Made by a program: the position numbers and the translations under genes | NCBI RefSeq assembly: GCF_003265705.1 | Contig: NW_020312859.1 | Location: 5,668,763-5,732,762, forward strand | Direction: 5' to 3' | DNA from: Callorhinus ursinus | Lineage: Eukaryota > Chordata > Mammalia > Carnivora > Otariidae | DNA: 64,000 nucleotides | Notes under the pieces: generated by a model | The model's database searches: none | Told to the model about the DNA's origin: nothing | What the model saw: the letters and a program-made list of their open reading frames with translations, nothing else | In this document: one piece after another, positions 1 through 12,207 of the stretch | How positions within the stretch are numbered: the first letter of the stretch is position 1 | Layout of the letters: each line of letters opens with the position of its first letter

Positions 1-1410
1 GGTAGCCTTTACAATGTCAAGTCATTGTAATTTTAAAAAATAATAACACTGGAATCAATCAGCTTGTAAAACCTTTGAGCCCTCTGTAAGAAGGCTCAAC
101 ATAATATAATTAATAATGTAAAACTAATTATAGGTAGTGGGTTTGTTATTCAGTTGGTATTCAGAGTGAATGTGGCCCAAAAAACAACATAGGATTTAGA
201 GTCAGGATATCAGGCTCATCCATAAATCTACTGTGTGATGTTGGTCACGTCACCTCCCCTTTCTTGTTCACAGCTCCTCAATGCTAAGATGGGGGAAGGG
301 GTAATAATAACCAACTCAGGAGGCTATGGGGATGGAGCAAAAGAAATGAAAGCACTTTGCAGGCTATGAAGCACTTTGACAGATAAAATTGTAGTAAATC
401 CAGTTTCCTGGTTGGTCATGGAAATTTCTCAGCCATTCTTTCCAGCATAGCCGTGGCACCATGGGTGCAAATTGATCCTCTTGTGTGTGGTGTTGTCTTA
501 TACTGCAGAAGTCTCTTGAGATTGAATCCATTGATTTAATTCAGAGTTTATAGTTGTGGTTCACAGTACCAGCCACTAATCCCCACTATTGGGATCGCTT
601 GACTCGTGCCAAACAGTGATTCTGAAAGGTATTCACACATTCTATCACTTTATAGCCCTGACTGCGTTCATATGAGAACTGGCTGGGTGTTTTGTTTTGT
701 TTGAACATCTGGCACCAGAACAACTTTTTGACAGTTCTGGTGCATGGGGTGCAGGTGGGGGGTCACTGATTTTTTTCAGGTACTGTGTGCAACTTCACAC
801 AAATGTGTGATATTTAGGATGCTTGTAAGTAGGGTATTTTTAAGTGTCAAAAGTCTGCATTTCCAAGGATTCTGCCTCCATTTGTGCCTTTAAGGATTTC
901 AGGGTGTCAGTGGTTCTACAAAGTGGTCAAATCCATTGATGGATTGAAACTGATATTTGAAAACAGTGAGTGGTCACATTCCCTCCACCTCCCTGGTACA
1001 GGTAAATCCATGGCAGTTATCATTTATTGTTCCAGTTGAATGACTTCCACAAGGCAAGGTTGCCAAGTAAATGATAAGATAGTGATACCAGGTGGGGGCT
1101 CCATTTTGACAAAGCCTGGGCACCCGTCCTGCGCACACAAGATGGTTCATGTCACATTGAACCTCCCAGCTCTAAATGAGAGCAACTCACAGCTGCCCCA
1201 TATGCTGGCCACTCCATTTGCAGGGTGTACTGCTCACTGGCACTATACTAATTTTATGTATTTTAATTTTTATTGATAGTCTTTAATTAAAAGCAACATA
1301 TGATTATAACAAATTCAAACAATATAGAAAGCATAAATTTTAAAAAGTAAATGTTCTTCTCCTTCCTAATAAAGTCACTCGCTGTTTAACGGATCAGTAT
1401 TTGTTCTTTG

Positions 1411-1604
1411 TTCTTTTATTTATTATTTATTTGAGAGAGTGCACACCCGAGAGGGTGGACAGAGGGAGAGGAAGAGCGAGAACCCCAAGCAGGCTCCGTG
1501 CTCTGCACAGAGCCCAGTGTGGGGCTCGATCTCACAACCCCGAGATCACGACCCCACCCGAAACCGAGTTGGTCGCTCAACTGACTGAGCCACCCAGGAG
1601 CCCC
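1411..1604 (-). repeat. CAN-SINE (tRNA-Lys derived), minus orientation
   Basis: Read on the minus strand it runs from the tRNA-like head (CACCCAGGAGCCCC reversed at 1590-1603) to an AT-rich tail at 1411-1435. It is moderately diverged from the younger copies in this window. Confidence 0.85.
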
Positions 1605-1726
1605 TATTCTTCATTCTTTTAAATGCTGTTTCTGTTCAAACAAATATAAGTCTACAAAGATTGTTTTTTATACAATGAAATGTGTTTTATTCAGCATATT
1701 ACATAGTTTATTAAATATGTCTTGGA

Positions 1727-1935
1727 GGGGCACCTGGGTGGCTCAGTTGCTTAAGCGTCCGCCTTTGGCTGAGGTCATGATCCCAGGGTCTTGGGATTGA
1801 GCTGCCTGTCGGGCTCCTTGCTTAGTGGGAAGTCTGCTTTTCCCTTTCCGTCTGCCCCCTCCCTGCTTGTGCATATGCGCGTGCTCCCTCTCTCTCAAAT
1901 AAATTAAATAAATAAATAAAATCTTCTTAAAAAAA
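1727..1935 (+). repeat. CAN-SINE, plus orientation
   Basis: The head GGGGCACCTGGGTGGCTCAG is followed by a pyrimidine-rich body and an AATAAA-rich tail. It is flanked by short target-site duplications GTCTTGGA at 1719-1726 and 1936-1943. Confidence 0.9.
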
Positions 1936-2212
1936 GTCTTGGAAATGTATTTGCATCAGTACCCATAGGTCTTAATCCTTTTAAATGGCTGCATTTCATT
2001 TCCTAGTGCTAGTTCTGTTGTTTGTTTTATCACCACCCAACTAAGGGACATTGTGCTATGAACTGATGCAGTGGATGACCTGATTGATATCTTTGCAATC
2101 ACGTGCCTGTTTTTTTGTCCTTCATCAGATTATGTGGGTTCTTCAAAGGGAAATAGCTAGGTAAAGGAGAGACCTTTTCAGGTTTTGATGGCTATTGCTA
2201 AATTGACCTCCA

Positions 2213-2411
2213 AAGGGGAACTTGGGTGGCTCAGTCCATTAAGCCTCTTCCTTCGGCTCAGGTCATGATCCCAGGGTCCTGGAATCGAGCCCTGCATTGG
2301 GCTCCCTGCCCAGCTGGGAGCCTGTTTCTCCCTCTCCCTCTGCTGCTCCCCCTGCTTGTGCTCTCTCACTCTGTCAAATAAGTAAATAAAATCTTTAAAA
2401 ATAATAATAAG
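2213..2411 (+). repeat. CAN-SINE, plus orientation
   Basis: The SINE head is at about 2215 and the tail at 2375-2411. Target-site duplications TTGACCTCCA lie at 2203-2212 and 2412-2421. The insertion splits an older L1-like relic. Confidence 0.9.
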
Positions 2412-2521
2412 TTGACCTCCATAAAAATTTCACCAATTTATACTCTCACCAGTGGTGCATGAATATGGCCAGGTCTGTTTTTCTGATTTTTGCCAATCTG
2501 TAGGGAAGGAAGAAGAGCCTC

Positions 2522-2719
2522 TTTTTTTTTTTTTTTTTTTAAGATTCATTTATTTAGAGAGAGAGTGAGTGAGTGAGCATGTGAGCGGGGGTGGGGCAGA
2601 GGGATAAGGAGAGAGAATCCCAAGTAGACTCCCTGCTGAGCCAGCAGGGGGCTCGATCTCACAACCCTGAGATCATGACCTGAGCTGAAATCAAGAGTCC
2701 AACAACTTGTGCTTAAGCC
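2522..2719 (-). repeat. CAN-SINE, minus orientation
   Basis: A T tract at 2522-2540 is the reverse complement of the poly(A) tail. It is followed by the GA-rich body and a diverged head near 2690-2719. Confidence 0.8.
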
Positions 2720-3115
2720 TTATTAATGGTTTCCTTTAGTGTTCAAAAATCTGTAGCATTTATGAAGTCAAATCAATCAACCTTTTCTTTTGCAGTTTCT
2801 AGGTTTTCAGTCTTGCACAGGAGGAATTTTTCAGCAAAACTTAAGTTTTTTACTGTATTTTTTCTAATATATTTGCAATTTTGCTTGTTATATTTCTCTG
2901 TTAAATTCACCTGGAAATTATTGTTCTTTAAAATGCAAGTGAGGATTGAGCTTAGTTGTCCTTATCCTTATTAATTTGTCTTTCCCAACTTACTGAAAAA
3001 TAGCACTGCTTTCATACTCTGAAAATCCCATATATGCGAAGTGTAGCTGGATGATCCGTTCATCCGTTTACCATTTCTTATGCTGGTAATACACTATTTT
3101 AATTACTCAAGCTTT

Positions 3116-3329
3116 GGGGAACCTGGGTGGCTCAGATGGTTAAGCGTCTGCCTTTGGCTCAGGTCATGATCCCAGGGTCCTGGAATTGAGCCCCGCATCG
3201 GGCTCCTGGCTCCGCGGGGAGCCTGCTTGTCCCTCTCCCTCTGCCTCTCCCCCTGCTCATGCTCTCTCTCTCTGTACCTCTCTGTCTCAAATGGGAAAAA
3301 AATACAAAAAACAAAAAAGAAGCGAAAAA
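3116..3329 (+). repeat. CAN-SINE, plus orientation
   Basis: A full-length copy with exact 14-bp target-site duplications (ATTACTCAAGCTTT) at 3102-3115 and 3330-3343. The tail is an A-rich stretch interrupted by C and G. Confidence 0.93.
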
Positions 3330-3343
3330 ATTACTCAAGCTTT

Positions 3344-3918
3344 AACATATGTTTTGCTGTCAGGTAAAGCAAGTTCTTCTAAATAGCTCTGTTTTGAAAC
3401 TTTTAAAGCTGCTTTGTGTTTTTTCTCCTTCCAGAGGAATTTCAGATTTAGCTTGTCAAATTCCATAAAAATCCTGATCCATAAAAAAATTCCTCAAACA
3501 TTTTTTAATAAAAATTTTCAAACATAGAAAAATTGAAATAATTTTATAATGAACATCTATATACTCACCACCTAGATTTTACCATTAACATTTTACAATA
3601 CTTGCTTTACCTGGTGGCATTTTGATTGTGATCATAACTGTACTGAACTTAGAGATTAACCTAGAGAGGACTGACATCTACATAATTCTGAATCTTTGCC
3701 TCCAGGAATATGCTGTGATTCTCTATTTATTTAACTCTTTTTTTGTTCTTGCTGAAGTTTTGTAGTTATTGTCATAAAGATTTTGCACGTCTTACAAAGG
3801 TTTATTCTGAGATCTTTTCTGCAGTTGGTTGTTTATGTGAGTGGGCTCTTCTCCCCATCCCTACCCCCCCATTTCTTTCTCTAATTGATTATTTTTGGCA
3901 TATGGGAAACTTAATGGT

Positions 3919-3959
<41 letters not shown>

Positions 3960-4290
3960 GCAAATGTGTCTCATCATCTTACCCCATCCTCTTATTAGTT
4001 ACAATAGTTTTTGAGATTTTCTCACTAGACAGTCTCTTCATATGCAAATAACACCAATTTGTCTCATCTTTCTCTCTCTCTCTCATTTCCTTTTTACTGC
4101 TTATCCCTCACATTTTTAAAAATCATATTTTACTGTCTAGGATCCCATTACAATGTTAAGTAATGAGAGTGGAAATTCTTACCTTGTTCCTGACTTGAAT
4201 ATTTCACTATTAGGTGTAATGTTTGTTGGGGTTTCTGATAGAAATCCTTTATCTAAGAAAATTTCCTTCTTTTTTCCTTCATTTCCTTCA
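3344..4290 (-). repeat. Reverse-oriented L1 relic
   Basis: The text around 3420-3480 and 4150-4240 reads as the reverse complement of LINE-1 ORF2-type sequence. It is heavily diverged and carries a (GT)n tract. Similar antisense L1-like sequence at about 1944-2202 and 2422-2520, between the upstream SINEs, may belong to the same or an older element. Assignment is from recognition, not alignment. Confidence 0.5.
3921..3958. repeat. (GT)19 microsatellite
   Basis: Nineteen uninterrupted GT dinucleotides, probably length-polymorphic. Confidence 0.98.
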
Positions 4291-4662
4291 TTTGCTAAAT
4301 CTTTTCAAGAAGGAGAGTTTAGACTTGAACAACACTATAGACCAGTTGGACCTAAGAGACATACACAGAACACTCCACTCAACAACAACAGAATAGGCAC
4401 CTTCTTCTCAAGAGTACCTGGAACATTCTCTGGGATAGATCACATAGTAGGACACAAAACAAAGTCTTAGCAAATTTCAGAAGATTGAGATTTTACCAAG
4501 TGTCTTTTCCAAATACAGTGAAATAAAACAAGAAATAGCAAGAACTGGAAAATCCACAAATATTTGGAAATGAACCAACACATTCTTCAATGACCAATGG
4601 GTCAAAGAAGAAATCACAAGGGAAATTAGAAAATATCTTAAAGTAAATGAAAACAAAAACAT

Positions 4663-4872
4663 GGGGGCTCCTGGTGGCTCAGTCATTAAGCGTCTGTTTT
4701 CGGCTCAGGTCATGGTCCCCGGGTCCTGGGATAGAGCCCTGCATTGGGCTCCCTGCTCAGCGGGGAGCCTGCTTCTCCCTCTCCCTCTCCCCCTGCTTGT
4801 GTTCCCTCTCTCACTGTGTCTCTCTCTGTCAAATAAATAAATTTTTAAAAATCTTAAAAAAAAAAGAGAGAA
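4663..4872 (+). repeat. CAN-SINE nested in L1
   Basis: Head GGGGGCTCCTGGTGGCTCAG, pyrimidine-rich body and tail AAATAAATAAATTTTTAAAAATC followed by a run of A (quoted in part only). It interrupts the L1 ORF2 relic. Confidence 0.9.
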
Positions 4873-4963
4873 ACATAACATACCAGAACTTATGGATGCA
4901 GCAAAAGCAGTATTAAGAAGGTCATTTATAGTCATAAATGCCTACATTAAAAAAAAAGGAAGG

Positions 4964-5166
4964 GGTCGCCTGGATGGCTCAGTCATTAAGCATCTGCCTT
5001 CAGCTCAGGTCATGATCCCAGGGTTCTGGGATCGAGCCCTGCATCGGGCTCCCTGCTCAGCGGGGAGCCTGCTTCTCCCTCTCCCACTCCCCCTGCTTGT
5101 GTTTCCTCTCTCGCCGTGTCTCTCTCTGTCAAATAAATAAATAAAAATCTTAAAAAAAAAAAAAAA
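4964..5166 (+). repeat. CAN-SINE nested in L1
   Basis: A second forward copy about 90 bases after the previous one, ending in an A tract at 5151-5166. L1 sequence resumes at about 5167. Confidence 0.9.
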
Positions 5167-5356
5167 GATCTCAAATCGACAACCTAACGATACACCTCAA
5201 GGAAAAAGAAGAACGATCTAAACCCAAAGTTAGCAGAAGGAAGGGAATAACAAAGATTAAAGCAAAAGTAAAATACAGAATAGAAAAACAGTAGAAAAAA
5301 TTCAATGAAACAGAGTTCGTTTTTTTAAAAGATCAACAAAATTCCACACACCCTTT

Positions 5357-5552
5357 ATTTATTTATTTTTTAAAGATTTTATTTATTTGACAGAGAGAGA
5401 CACAGAGAGAGAACACAAGCAGGGGGAGTGGGAGAAGGAGAAGCAGGCTTCCTGCTGAGCAGGGAGCTCGATGCGGGGCTCGATCCCAGGACCCTGGGAC
5501 CATGATCCGAGCCGAAGGCAGACATTTAACGACTGAGCCACCCAGGTGCCCC
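5357..5552 (-). repeat. CAN-SINE nested in L1, minus orientation
   Basis: The tail complement is at 5357-5392 and the head complement (GCCACCCAGGTGCCCC) ends at 5552. It is flanked by imperfect copies of CACACCCTTTA (near 5346 and 5554). It is the only one of the four nested SINEs opposing the L1. Confidence 0.9.
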
Positions 5553-6267
5553 TCACAGACCCTTTAAAAAAAAATCGGCACACCCTTAGCCAGACAAGAA
5601 AAAAAGAGAGGGGACCCAATAACAAAAGTTAGAAATAAAGAGAAGACAGTACAACTGATGCCACAAAAATAAAAAGGATCATAGGAGACCCTTATGAACA
5701 ATTATATGCCAGCACACTGGATAACCTAGAAGAAATGGATACATTCCTGGAAACATACAACCTACCAAGATTAAATCATGAAGAAATTAAAAACCTCATC
5801 AGACTTGTAACTACTAAGGAGATTGAATCAGTAATCAAAAAGCTCCCAAAAAAGCCCAGGACCAGACAGCTTCAATGGACATTTCCATCAAAGATTTAAA
5901 AAACGATTAACACCAAACCTTCTCAAACTCTTCTAAAAATTGAAGAGAAGGGAACACTTCCAAACTCATTTTATGAGGTCAGCATTACCCTGATCCTAAA
6001 ACCAAAGATACTACATGAAAGCTACTGACCATCTCCCTGATGATTATTGACACAAAAATGCTCAACAAAATATTAGTAAATCAAATTCAATAGCACATTA
6101 AAAGGATTATGCACCATAACCAAGTGGGGTTATTCCTGGAATGCAAGGATGGTTCTACATAGGAAAATCAATGTAATATACCACATTAACAGACTGAGGG
6201 ATCAGAACCATAATGATCATCTCAACTGATGCAGAAAAAGCACTTGATGAGATTAGCCATCCTTTTG

Positions 6268-6449
6268 GGGCACCTGAGTGGCTCAGTCGGTTAAGCATCT
6301 GCCTTTGGCTCAGGTCATGATCCCAGGGTCCTGGGATCAAGTCCTGCTCAGTGGGGAGCCTGCTTCTCCTTCTCCCTCTGCCATTCCCCCTGCTTGTGCT
6401 CTCTGGCTCCTATCTCTTTATCAAATAAAATCTTAAAAAAAAAAAAAAA
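6268..6449 (+). repeat. CAN-SINE nested in L1
   Basis: The flanking copies GATTAGCCATCCTTT and GATTAGACATCCTTT form a 15-bp target-site duplication with one mismatch. This shows a clean insertion into the L1 reverse-transcriptase region. Confidence 0.92.
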
Positions 6450-8711
6450 GATTAGACATCCTTTCATGATAACACTCAACAAACTAGGAAGGTAATTACT
6501 TCAACATAATAAAGACCATGTATGAAAAGCCCACAGCTAACATTATGCTTAATGGTGAAAACCTGAAAGCTTTTCCTTTAAGATCAGGAGCAAGTGAAGG
6601 ATGCCCACTCTCACTACTTCTATTTCAACATACTACTGGAAATCTTAGCAGAGCAATTAGTCAAAAAATAAATAAATAAAAGTCATCCAACTTGGAAAGG
6701 AAGTCAAATTATCTCTGTTCACAGATGACATGATCATATATGTAGAAAACAGTGTATAAAGATTCCACAAAAATAAATGTCAGAACAAAGGAATTCAGCA
6801 AAGTTGGAGGACACAAAATCAACATGCAAAAATCAGTTGTGTTTCTGTATACTAACAGTGAAAAATCCACTTAGGAAACCAGTCTCATTTACAACAGCAT
6901 CAAAAGAACAGAATAATTAATTAAGGAGTCAAAAGACTTGTACACTAAAAACTACAGAACAGTGCCTAATGAGATTAAAGAAGACAAATGAAAGGGAAGA
7001 CATCTCATGTTCATGGATTAGAAGAATTAGTATCGTCAGAATGCCCATACTACTCAAAGCCATCTATAGATTCAATGCAATTTCTATTAAAAATCCTAAT
7101 GGCTTTTTTTCCCCATAAATAGGGAAAAAAAATCCTAAAATTCATATGGAATCTCAAAGGACCTTGAGTAGCCAGAACAATCTTGAGATAGGAAAGCAAA
7201 GCTAGAGGCCTAATACATCCTGATTTCAAAATATTAGAAAGGTACAGTGGGCAAAACAGTATGGTACTGGCATAAAGATGGACGTAGACCTATGGAATAG
7301 AATAGAGAGCCAGGAAGTAAACTCTTGCATATATGGTTCCATGACTTCCAGCAGCAGGTGTGCCAGGGCTACACAATGGAGAAAGAGTAGTCCCTTCAAC
7401 AAATGGTACAGGAAAAACTGGATCTCTGTATGCAAAAGAATAAAGTTGGACCATTACCTCCCACCATATACAAAAATTAACTCAAAATAGATTAAAGACC
7501 TAAGCATAAAAGCTGAAACTATAAAACTTCAAGAAAAAAACATAAGGGAAGGCTTCATGACATTGGTTTGGTAATGATTTCTTGGATATGACATGAAAAG
7601 CACAGGCAACAAAAGCAAAAGTAGACAAATGGGACTACATAAAACTTAAAAACTTATGCACCTTAAAGGAAACAACCAACAGAATGAAAAGGTGACCTAT
7701 GGAATAGGAGGAAATATTTGCAAGCCATGTATCTGAGAAGGATTAGTATCTAGAATATATAAAGAATTCCTACAACACAACAAGTAACCTGACTGAAAAA
7801 TGAACAAAGAACTTGAGTAGACATTTCTCCAAAGAAGCTATACAAATGGCCAAGTATAAGAAAAGATGTTCAGCATCACTGATCATTAGGGAAATGCACA
7901 TCAAACCAAGTGAGATATCCCCTCACATCCGTTAAGATGGCCACCATCAAAAAACTTCCAAACAAACAGAAAATAACAAGTGTTGGCGAAGGTGTAGAGA
8001 AATTCATTGCAGTGGGAATGTAAAATGGTATAACTGCTATGGAAAATATTATGAAGGTTTCTTAGAAAATCAAAAGTAGAATTACTGCATGTCCACCAAA
8101 CCTACTTCAGGGTATATATCCTAAAGTAACAAAAGCATGGACTTGAAGAGATTTTGTATACCCATGTTCATAGCAATATTATTCACAATAGGTAAAACAT
8201 GGAAGCAACATAAATATTCTTCAGTAGATGTGTGGATAAAGAAAATGTGGTATACATGTACAATGGAATGTTATTCAGCCTTAAAAAGGAAGGAAATCCT
8301 GTCAATTAGTATAACATGGATGAACTTGAGGACATTATGCCAAGTGAAATGAGCCAGTCACACAAAGACAGATACTGCATGCTTCTACTTTTATGAAGTA
8401 TCTAAAGTTGTTGGACTCATAGAAGCAGAAAGTAGAATGGTAGTTGCCAGGAGTTAGGAGGGGGAAAGGGGACCCATTTTTGTTCAGTGGGTATAAATTT
8501 CAGTTTTGCAAATGAGAGTTCTCAAGATTGGTTGCACAAGGAAGTGCACATAGTTAACTCTCTTGTACACTTAAAAGTAGTTGAGATGGTGAATTTTATA
8601 TTACATGATTTTCACCACAATAAAAAATTGAGGGTATAATCTTATTAAATGCTGTTTTGGTTTTTCTCCTTTATTAATGAAACTAATTGTTTTTAGAAAT
8701 TTCCTAATATT

Positions 8712-8917
8712 GGGGCACCTGGGTGGCTCAGTCAGTTAAGTGTCTGCCTTTGGCTCGGGTCATGATCTCAGGGTTCTGGGATCAAGCCCCACATTGGGCT
8801 CCCTGCTCAGCGGGGAGCCTGCTTCTCTCTCTCCTGCTCCCCCTGCCCCCACTTGTGCACACACTATCTCTTTCTGTCAAATAAATAAATTAATTAATTT
8901 AAAAAATAGTAAAAGAA
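8712..8917 (+). repeat. CAN-SINE, plus orientation
   Basis: Exact 17-bp target-site duplications (AGAAATTTCCTAATATT) at 8695-8711 and 8918-8934 indicate a relatively recent insertion. Confidence 0.95.
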
Positions 8918-9017
8918 AGAAATTTCCTAATATTTAAGATGTTCTTGCAATCTTGGTATAAACCACAGCTTCATCTGTGACAGATGAGCCAATTTCCTTA
9001 ATATATGGAGGACTCTC

Positions 9018-9311
9018 TACAGTGCTAAACAAAATAAGTCAGAGGAAGACAAATACCATATGATTTCACTCATATGTAGAATGTAAGGCACAAAACAAAG
9101 GAAAAAAAAGGACAGCCCAAAAAAATGGACTCTTATCTATAGAGAACAAACTGATGGTTATCAGAGGGGTGGTGGGTGGGGAGATGGGGAAAACTATCGG
9201 GAGTGCACTGATGATGAGCCCTGAGTCCTATATGGAACTATTGAATCACTGTATTGTAACCTGAAACTAATAGAGCACTGTATGCTAACCATACTGGAAC
9301 TAAAAAAATAG
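9018..9311 (+). mobile_element. 5'-truncated LINE-1 3' end
   Basis: L1 3' UTR-type sequence (ATGATTTCACTCATATGTAG near 9059, ACCTGAAACTAATA near 9260) ends in a short A-rich tail. It is flanked by exact 13-bp duplications ATGGAGGACTCTC at 9005-9017 and 9312-9324. Confidence 0.85.
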
Positions 9312-9562
9312 ATGGAGGACTCTCAAAAATCCCATAGAAAAATGGACAGAAAAAATAATTTATTACAAAATGTCAGTGATAAGTGAAAAGATTCTCAGCC
9401 ATGCCTATAAAGAAATGCAAGGTAAAACCATAGTGACCAGTTTTTTATGTACCAAATTAGCAAAGACTAGAAGTAGTAATAGTATGCAGTGGTAGTGAGG
9501 GCACTCTCATTCTGTGGTGGTGAAAGTGAAAATCAGCACCCATTTGGAGGGCAACTTTGTAT

Positions 9563-9757
9563 ATTTTTTTTAAGATTTTATTTATTTATTTGATTGAGAG
9601 AGCAGGTGCACAAGCAGGGGGAGCAGCAGAGGGAGAGAGAGAAGCAGGCTTCCCGCTGAGCAGGGAGCCCGATGCGGGGCTCGATCCCAGGACCCTGGGA
9701 TCATGTCCTGAGCCGAAGACAGACGCTTAACCGACTGAGCCACCCAGGAGCCCCGGG
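9563..9757 (-). repeat. CAN-SINE, minus orientation
   Basis: A full-length reverse copy. AACTTTGTAT occurs on both sides as the target-site duplication (about 9552 and 9760). Confidence 0.92.
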
Positions 9758-9804
9758 GAACTTTGTATTTTCCTAACAATATTTTACTAGTCAGAAATTC
9801 TTGT

Positions 9805-9937
9805 TTTGTTTTGTTTTTGTTTAAGTGGGCTCCATGGGAGCCCAGTGTGGGGCCTGGACTCATGACCCTGAGATCAAGACCTGAGCTGAGATCAAGAGCT
9901 GGATACTTCACCAGCTGAACCACCCAGGCACTCCCTG
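9805..9937 (-). repeat. Older CAN-SINE, minus orientation, internally short
   Basis: The body lacks the pyrimidine-rich portion. It is bounded by exact 15-bp duplications (GTCAGAAATTCTTGT) at 9790-9804 and 9938-9952. Confidence 0.85.
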
Positions 9938-10432
9938 GTCAGAAATTCTTGTAAGAAATTCAGAATTTCAGAAATTCTCAAGGGCACAAAAATATATGCG
10001 GGGACAGCTATTGAACCATTGCTTGTAATAGTTTAAAAACTGGAGAAATGCAAGTATCTATTAACAGCTGGGTTGGTGAAATGAATTATGATGCATCCAT
10101 AAATTAGAACATTGTTTAAAAGAGTGAGGTATACTGTAGACTCTGACACTCTTCCCACTGTCGTGGGAGGAAAACGAGCAGAACACGAGTGTAAAAATAC
10201 AACTCTATTTTGTGTTTTTTAAAAAAATGGTTATAGTAATCTGTGCCTAGAAAACATATTTGAAATAATGGACACTAGATTGTTAACACTAGCTATCTTT
10301 GGGGTGAGTAGGGCAGATATTTACTGTTCATCGTTTCTGAGAGAGAGAGAAATTTCTACATAAAGAGCTATTTTGAAAGAGGAATTAAAAAGGATAAATT
10401 TCAATGTAAATTTATATTGCTAACCATTTTTT

Positions 10433-10620
10433 ATAAAGATTTTATTTACTTATTTGGCAGAGAGAGAGTGAGAGAGGGAACCCAAGCAGGGGGAGTGGGA
10501 GAGGGAGAAGCAGGTTTCCCGTGGAGCAGGGAGCCCGACGTGGGGCTTGATCCCAGGACCCCAAGATCATGACCTGAGCCGAAGGCAGACGCTTAATGAC
10601 TAAGCCACCCAGGCGCCCCA
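10433..10620 (-). repeat. CAN-SINE, minus orientation
   Basis: A reverse full-length copy. Flanking CTAACCATTTTTT and CTAACAATTTTTT form an imperfect target-site duplication. Confidence 0.9.
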
Positions 10621-10758
10621 TCTAACAATTTTTTTTAAAAAGGGAATGCTACCTGCCAGTTTTTGTTTTGGAATGAGTTAAGATTTACATATGGTCTATT
10701 ATATCACATGACCAACTTCTAGGTATGTTTTATGACTTTTTAAAAGAATATGAAGTTG

Positions 10759-10953
10759 GAAGACTGTGGGTGTCACTGTTAAAGTTGCAGGAGGCAGCCC
10801 AGTCCTCAGTGTAGCCCAGGAAACCTTGAGGGCCCTCCACACTGAGAACCCCCGACTTCTCCACAGTTTCCATCTCAGATGCCTGAAGAAGGGGAGGGGC
10901 TTGGGGAGTCCTGCCTTGTCATGCACCATCAATAAAGTATACTGTACCCCCAA
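10759..10953 (+). pseudogene. 5'-truncated processed-pseudogene tail (parent gene unidentified)
   Basis: A 195-bp, relatively GC-rich island in AT-rich intron. It contains a canonical AATAAA at 10931-10936 about 15 bases before its end, then a short A-rich junction. It is flanked by exact 12-bp duplications AATATGAAGTTG at 10747-10758 and 10954-10965. This is the signature of an L1-mediated retrocopy of the last part of an mRNA. I do not recognise the parent. The sequence is probably mostly 3' UTR, so no reading frame is expected. Confidence 0.7.
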
Positions 10954-11319
10954 AATATGAAGTTGATTACTGTAGAATATTCGACTATTCCCACATCTGT
11001 CAAACTAGCCTCTGGTAGTAGTCACATTCTCTGCCTCTAGTGTTGTTGTCTACTTGACTTTCAAAACCACAGCAGCATGTTAAAATCTTTCACTGTGGTT
11101 ATGCTTCTGTAACCCTGTCAGCTGCTCCCATGATTTCTGTTTTCACTGATAAATCGTGGGCTGTTTAGGAGGCCTGTGGCCAGACTTGAAGGGAGTCTGC
11201 TGAGAGTCGCATTTCTAAACATTTGAGTCGTCCTGTTGAGCTTACTGTCTTTCCAATTCCTTCCTCAGAATTAAAAAAAAAAAAAGTTCTTAACTTATCT
11301 TTAAGAATTTTATCTATAA

Positions 11320-11523
11320 GACGATGGACTCTGAAAAACAAACTGAGGGTTCTAGAGGGGACGGGGGAGGGGGGTGGGTTAACCTGGTGATGGGTATTAA
11401 AGAGGGCACGTTCTGCGTGGAGCACTGGGTGTTATGCACAAACAATGAATCATGGAACACTACATCAAAAACTAATGATGTAATGTATGGTGATTAAAAT
11501 AACAATAAAAATTATTTTAAAAA
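11320..11523 (+). mobile_element. Short 5'-truncated LINE-1 3' end with clear target-site duplication
   Basis: About 204 bp of L1 3' UTR (GTTAACCTGGTGATGGGTAT, CACTGGGTGTTATGCACAAA) ends in an A-rich tail. Exact 17-bp duplications (AAGAATTTTATCTATAA) lie at 11303-11319 and 11524-11540. Confidence 0.88.
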
Positions 11524-12125
11524 AAGAATTTTATCTATAAACTCATATTTTTTCAAGCCCCGCATGTATATTTTGTAGTGTTGAAATGTAGTGATTATTA
11601 GCTGCAACTTCGCTAATTTAGTGAATTGATCAACTCTCTCTCAATTCCCAAAGACAGATTTTTTAAAGTTATATGCTTTTGTTCTTACTTCATTAAAAAA
11701 AATTACAAGACAGAGATTTTCAAAACAGAGTATAAAAAAGATTATGTAAAGAATGATGAACATGCAGTTGTCATTTGGACCTTCTCTGTGAATCTTTGGC
11801 AGTGTAAAACCTTGCATGTGTATCAAGCCCACGTCACTCAGGGCTTGACTTAGGAAACAATGTGTTTCCACATGGTAATTAAGATCTCATTTGTCAGAGT
11901 TGGTCCATGAATGTCTTCTGGACGAATGGTTCTCTAGATAAGTGGGGCTTTATCCTTTAAGTACCATTTTATTGGATACCCTTTCAAAAGTGTATGACAA
12001 ATAAACCCAAACTTACCTAAATGGGTAATGTTGCTAAAAATAGCCCCGTGGTAAGCATCCAGGTGGTAAGTAGATAGGTGTTCCCTGAAGAATTCTTTCA
12101 ACTTTGTCGTATGTTTGAAAATTTT

Positions 12126-12207
12126 GGGGATGGCAGGGTGGCTCAGTCGTTAAGCGTCTGCCTTCAGCTCAGGTCATGATCCCGGAGTCCTGGGATCAAG
12201 TCCCGCC
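12126..12207 (+). repeat. Truncated CAN-SINE (5' part only)
   Basis: Only the tRNA-like head and the first half are present (GGTGGCTCAGTCGTTAAGCG onward). The match stops abruptly at about 12207 and unrelated sequence follows. Confidence 0.8.

Larger units (their letters stand above)
4310..8632 (+). mobile_element. LINE-1 relic, plus orientation, with four nested SINEs
   Basis: This long AT-rich stretch is the sense strand of an old LINE-1. It runs through ORF2 endonuclease and reverse-transcriptase regions (about 4310-7500) to the 3' end at about 8630, where CAATAAAAAATTGAG closes it. Stop codons and frameshifts are frequent, and the longest open pieces are about 60-100 codons, so it is not coding-competent. 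Four CAN-SINEs (about 4663, 4964, 5357 and 6268) sit inside it, so the L1 predates them. The 5' end is not clear: reverse-oriented L1 text adjoins it at about 4290. Confidence 0.85.
9325..10140 (+). repeat. Old L1-like relic interrupted by two SINEs
   Basis: Sequence at 9325-9560 and 9953-10140 resembles diverged LINE-1 3' sequence. It is split by SINEs at 9563-9757 and 9805-9937. Assignment is tentative. Confidence 0.35.

Noticed and set aside
4310..8632. Active LINE-1 with coding capacity
   Set aside because: Frames are broken by many stops and four SINE insertions.
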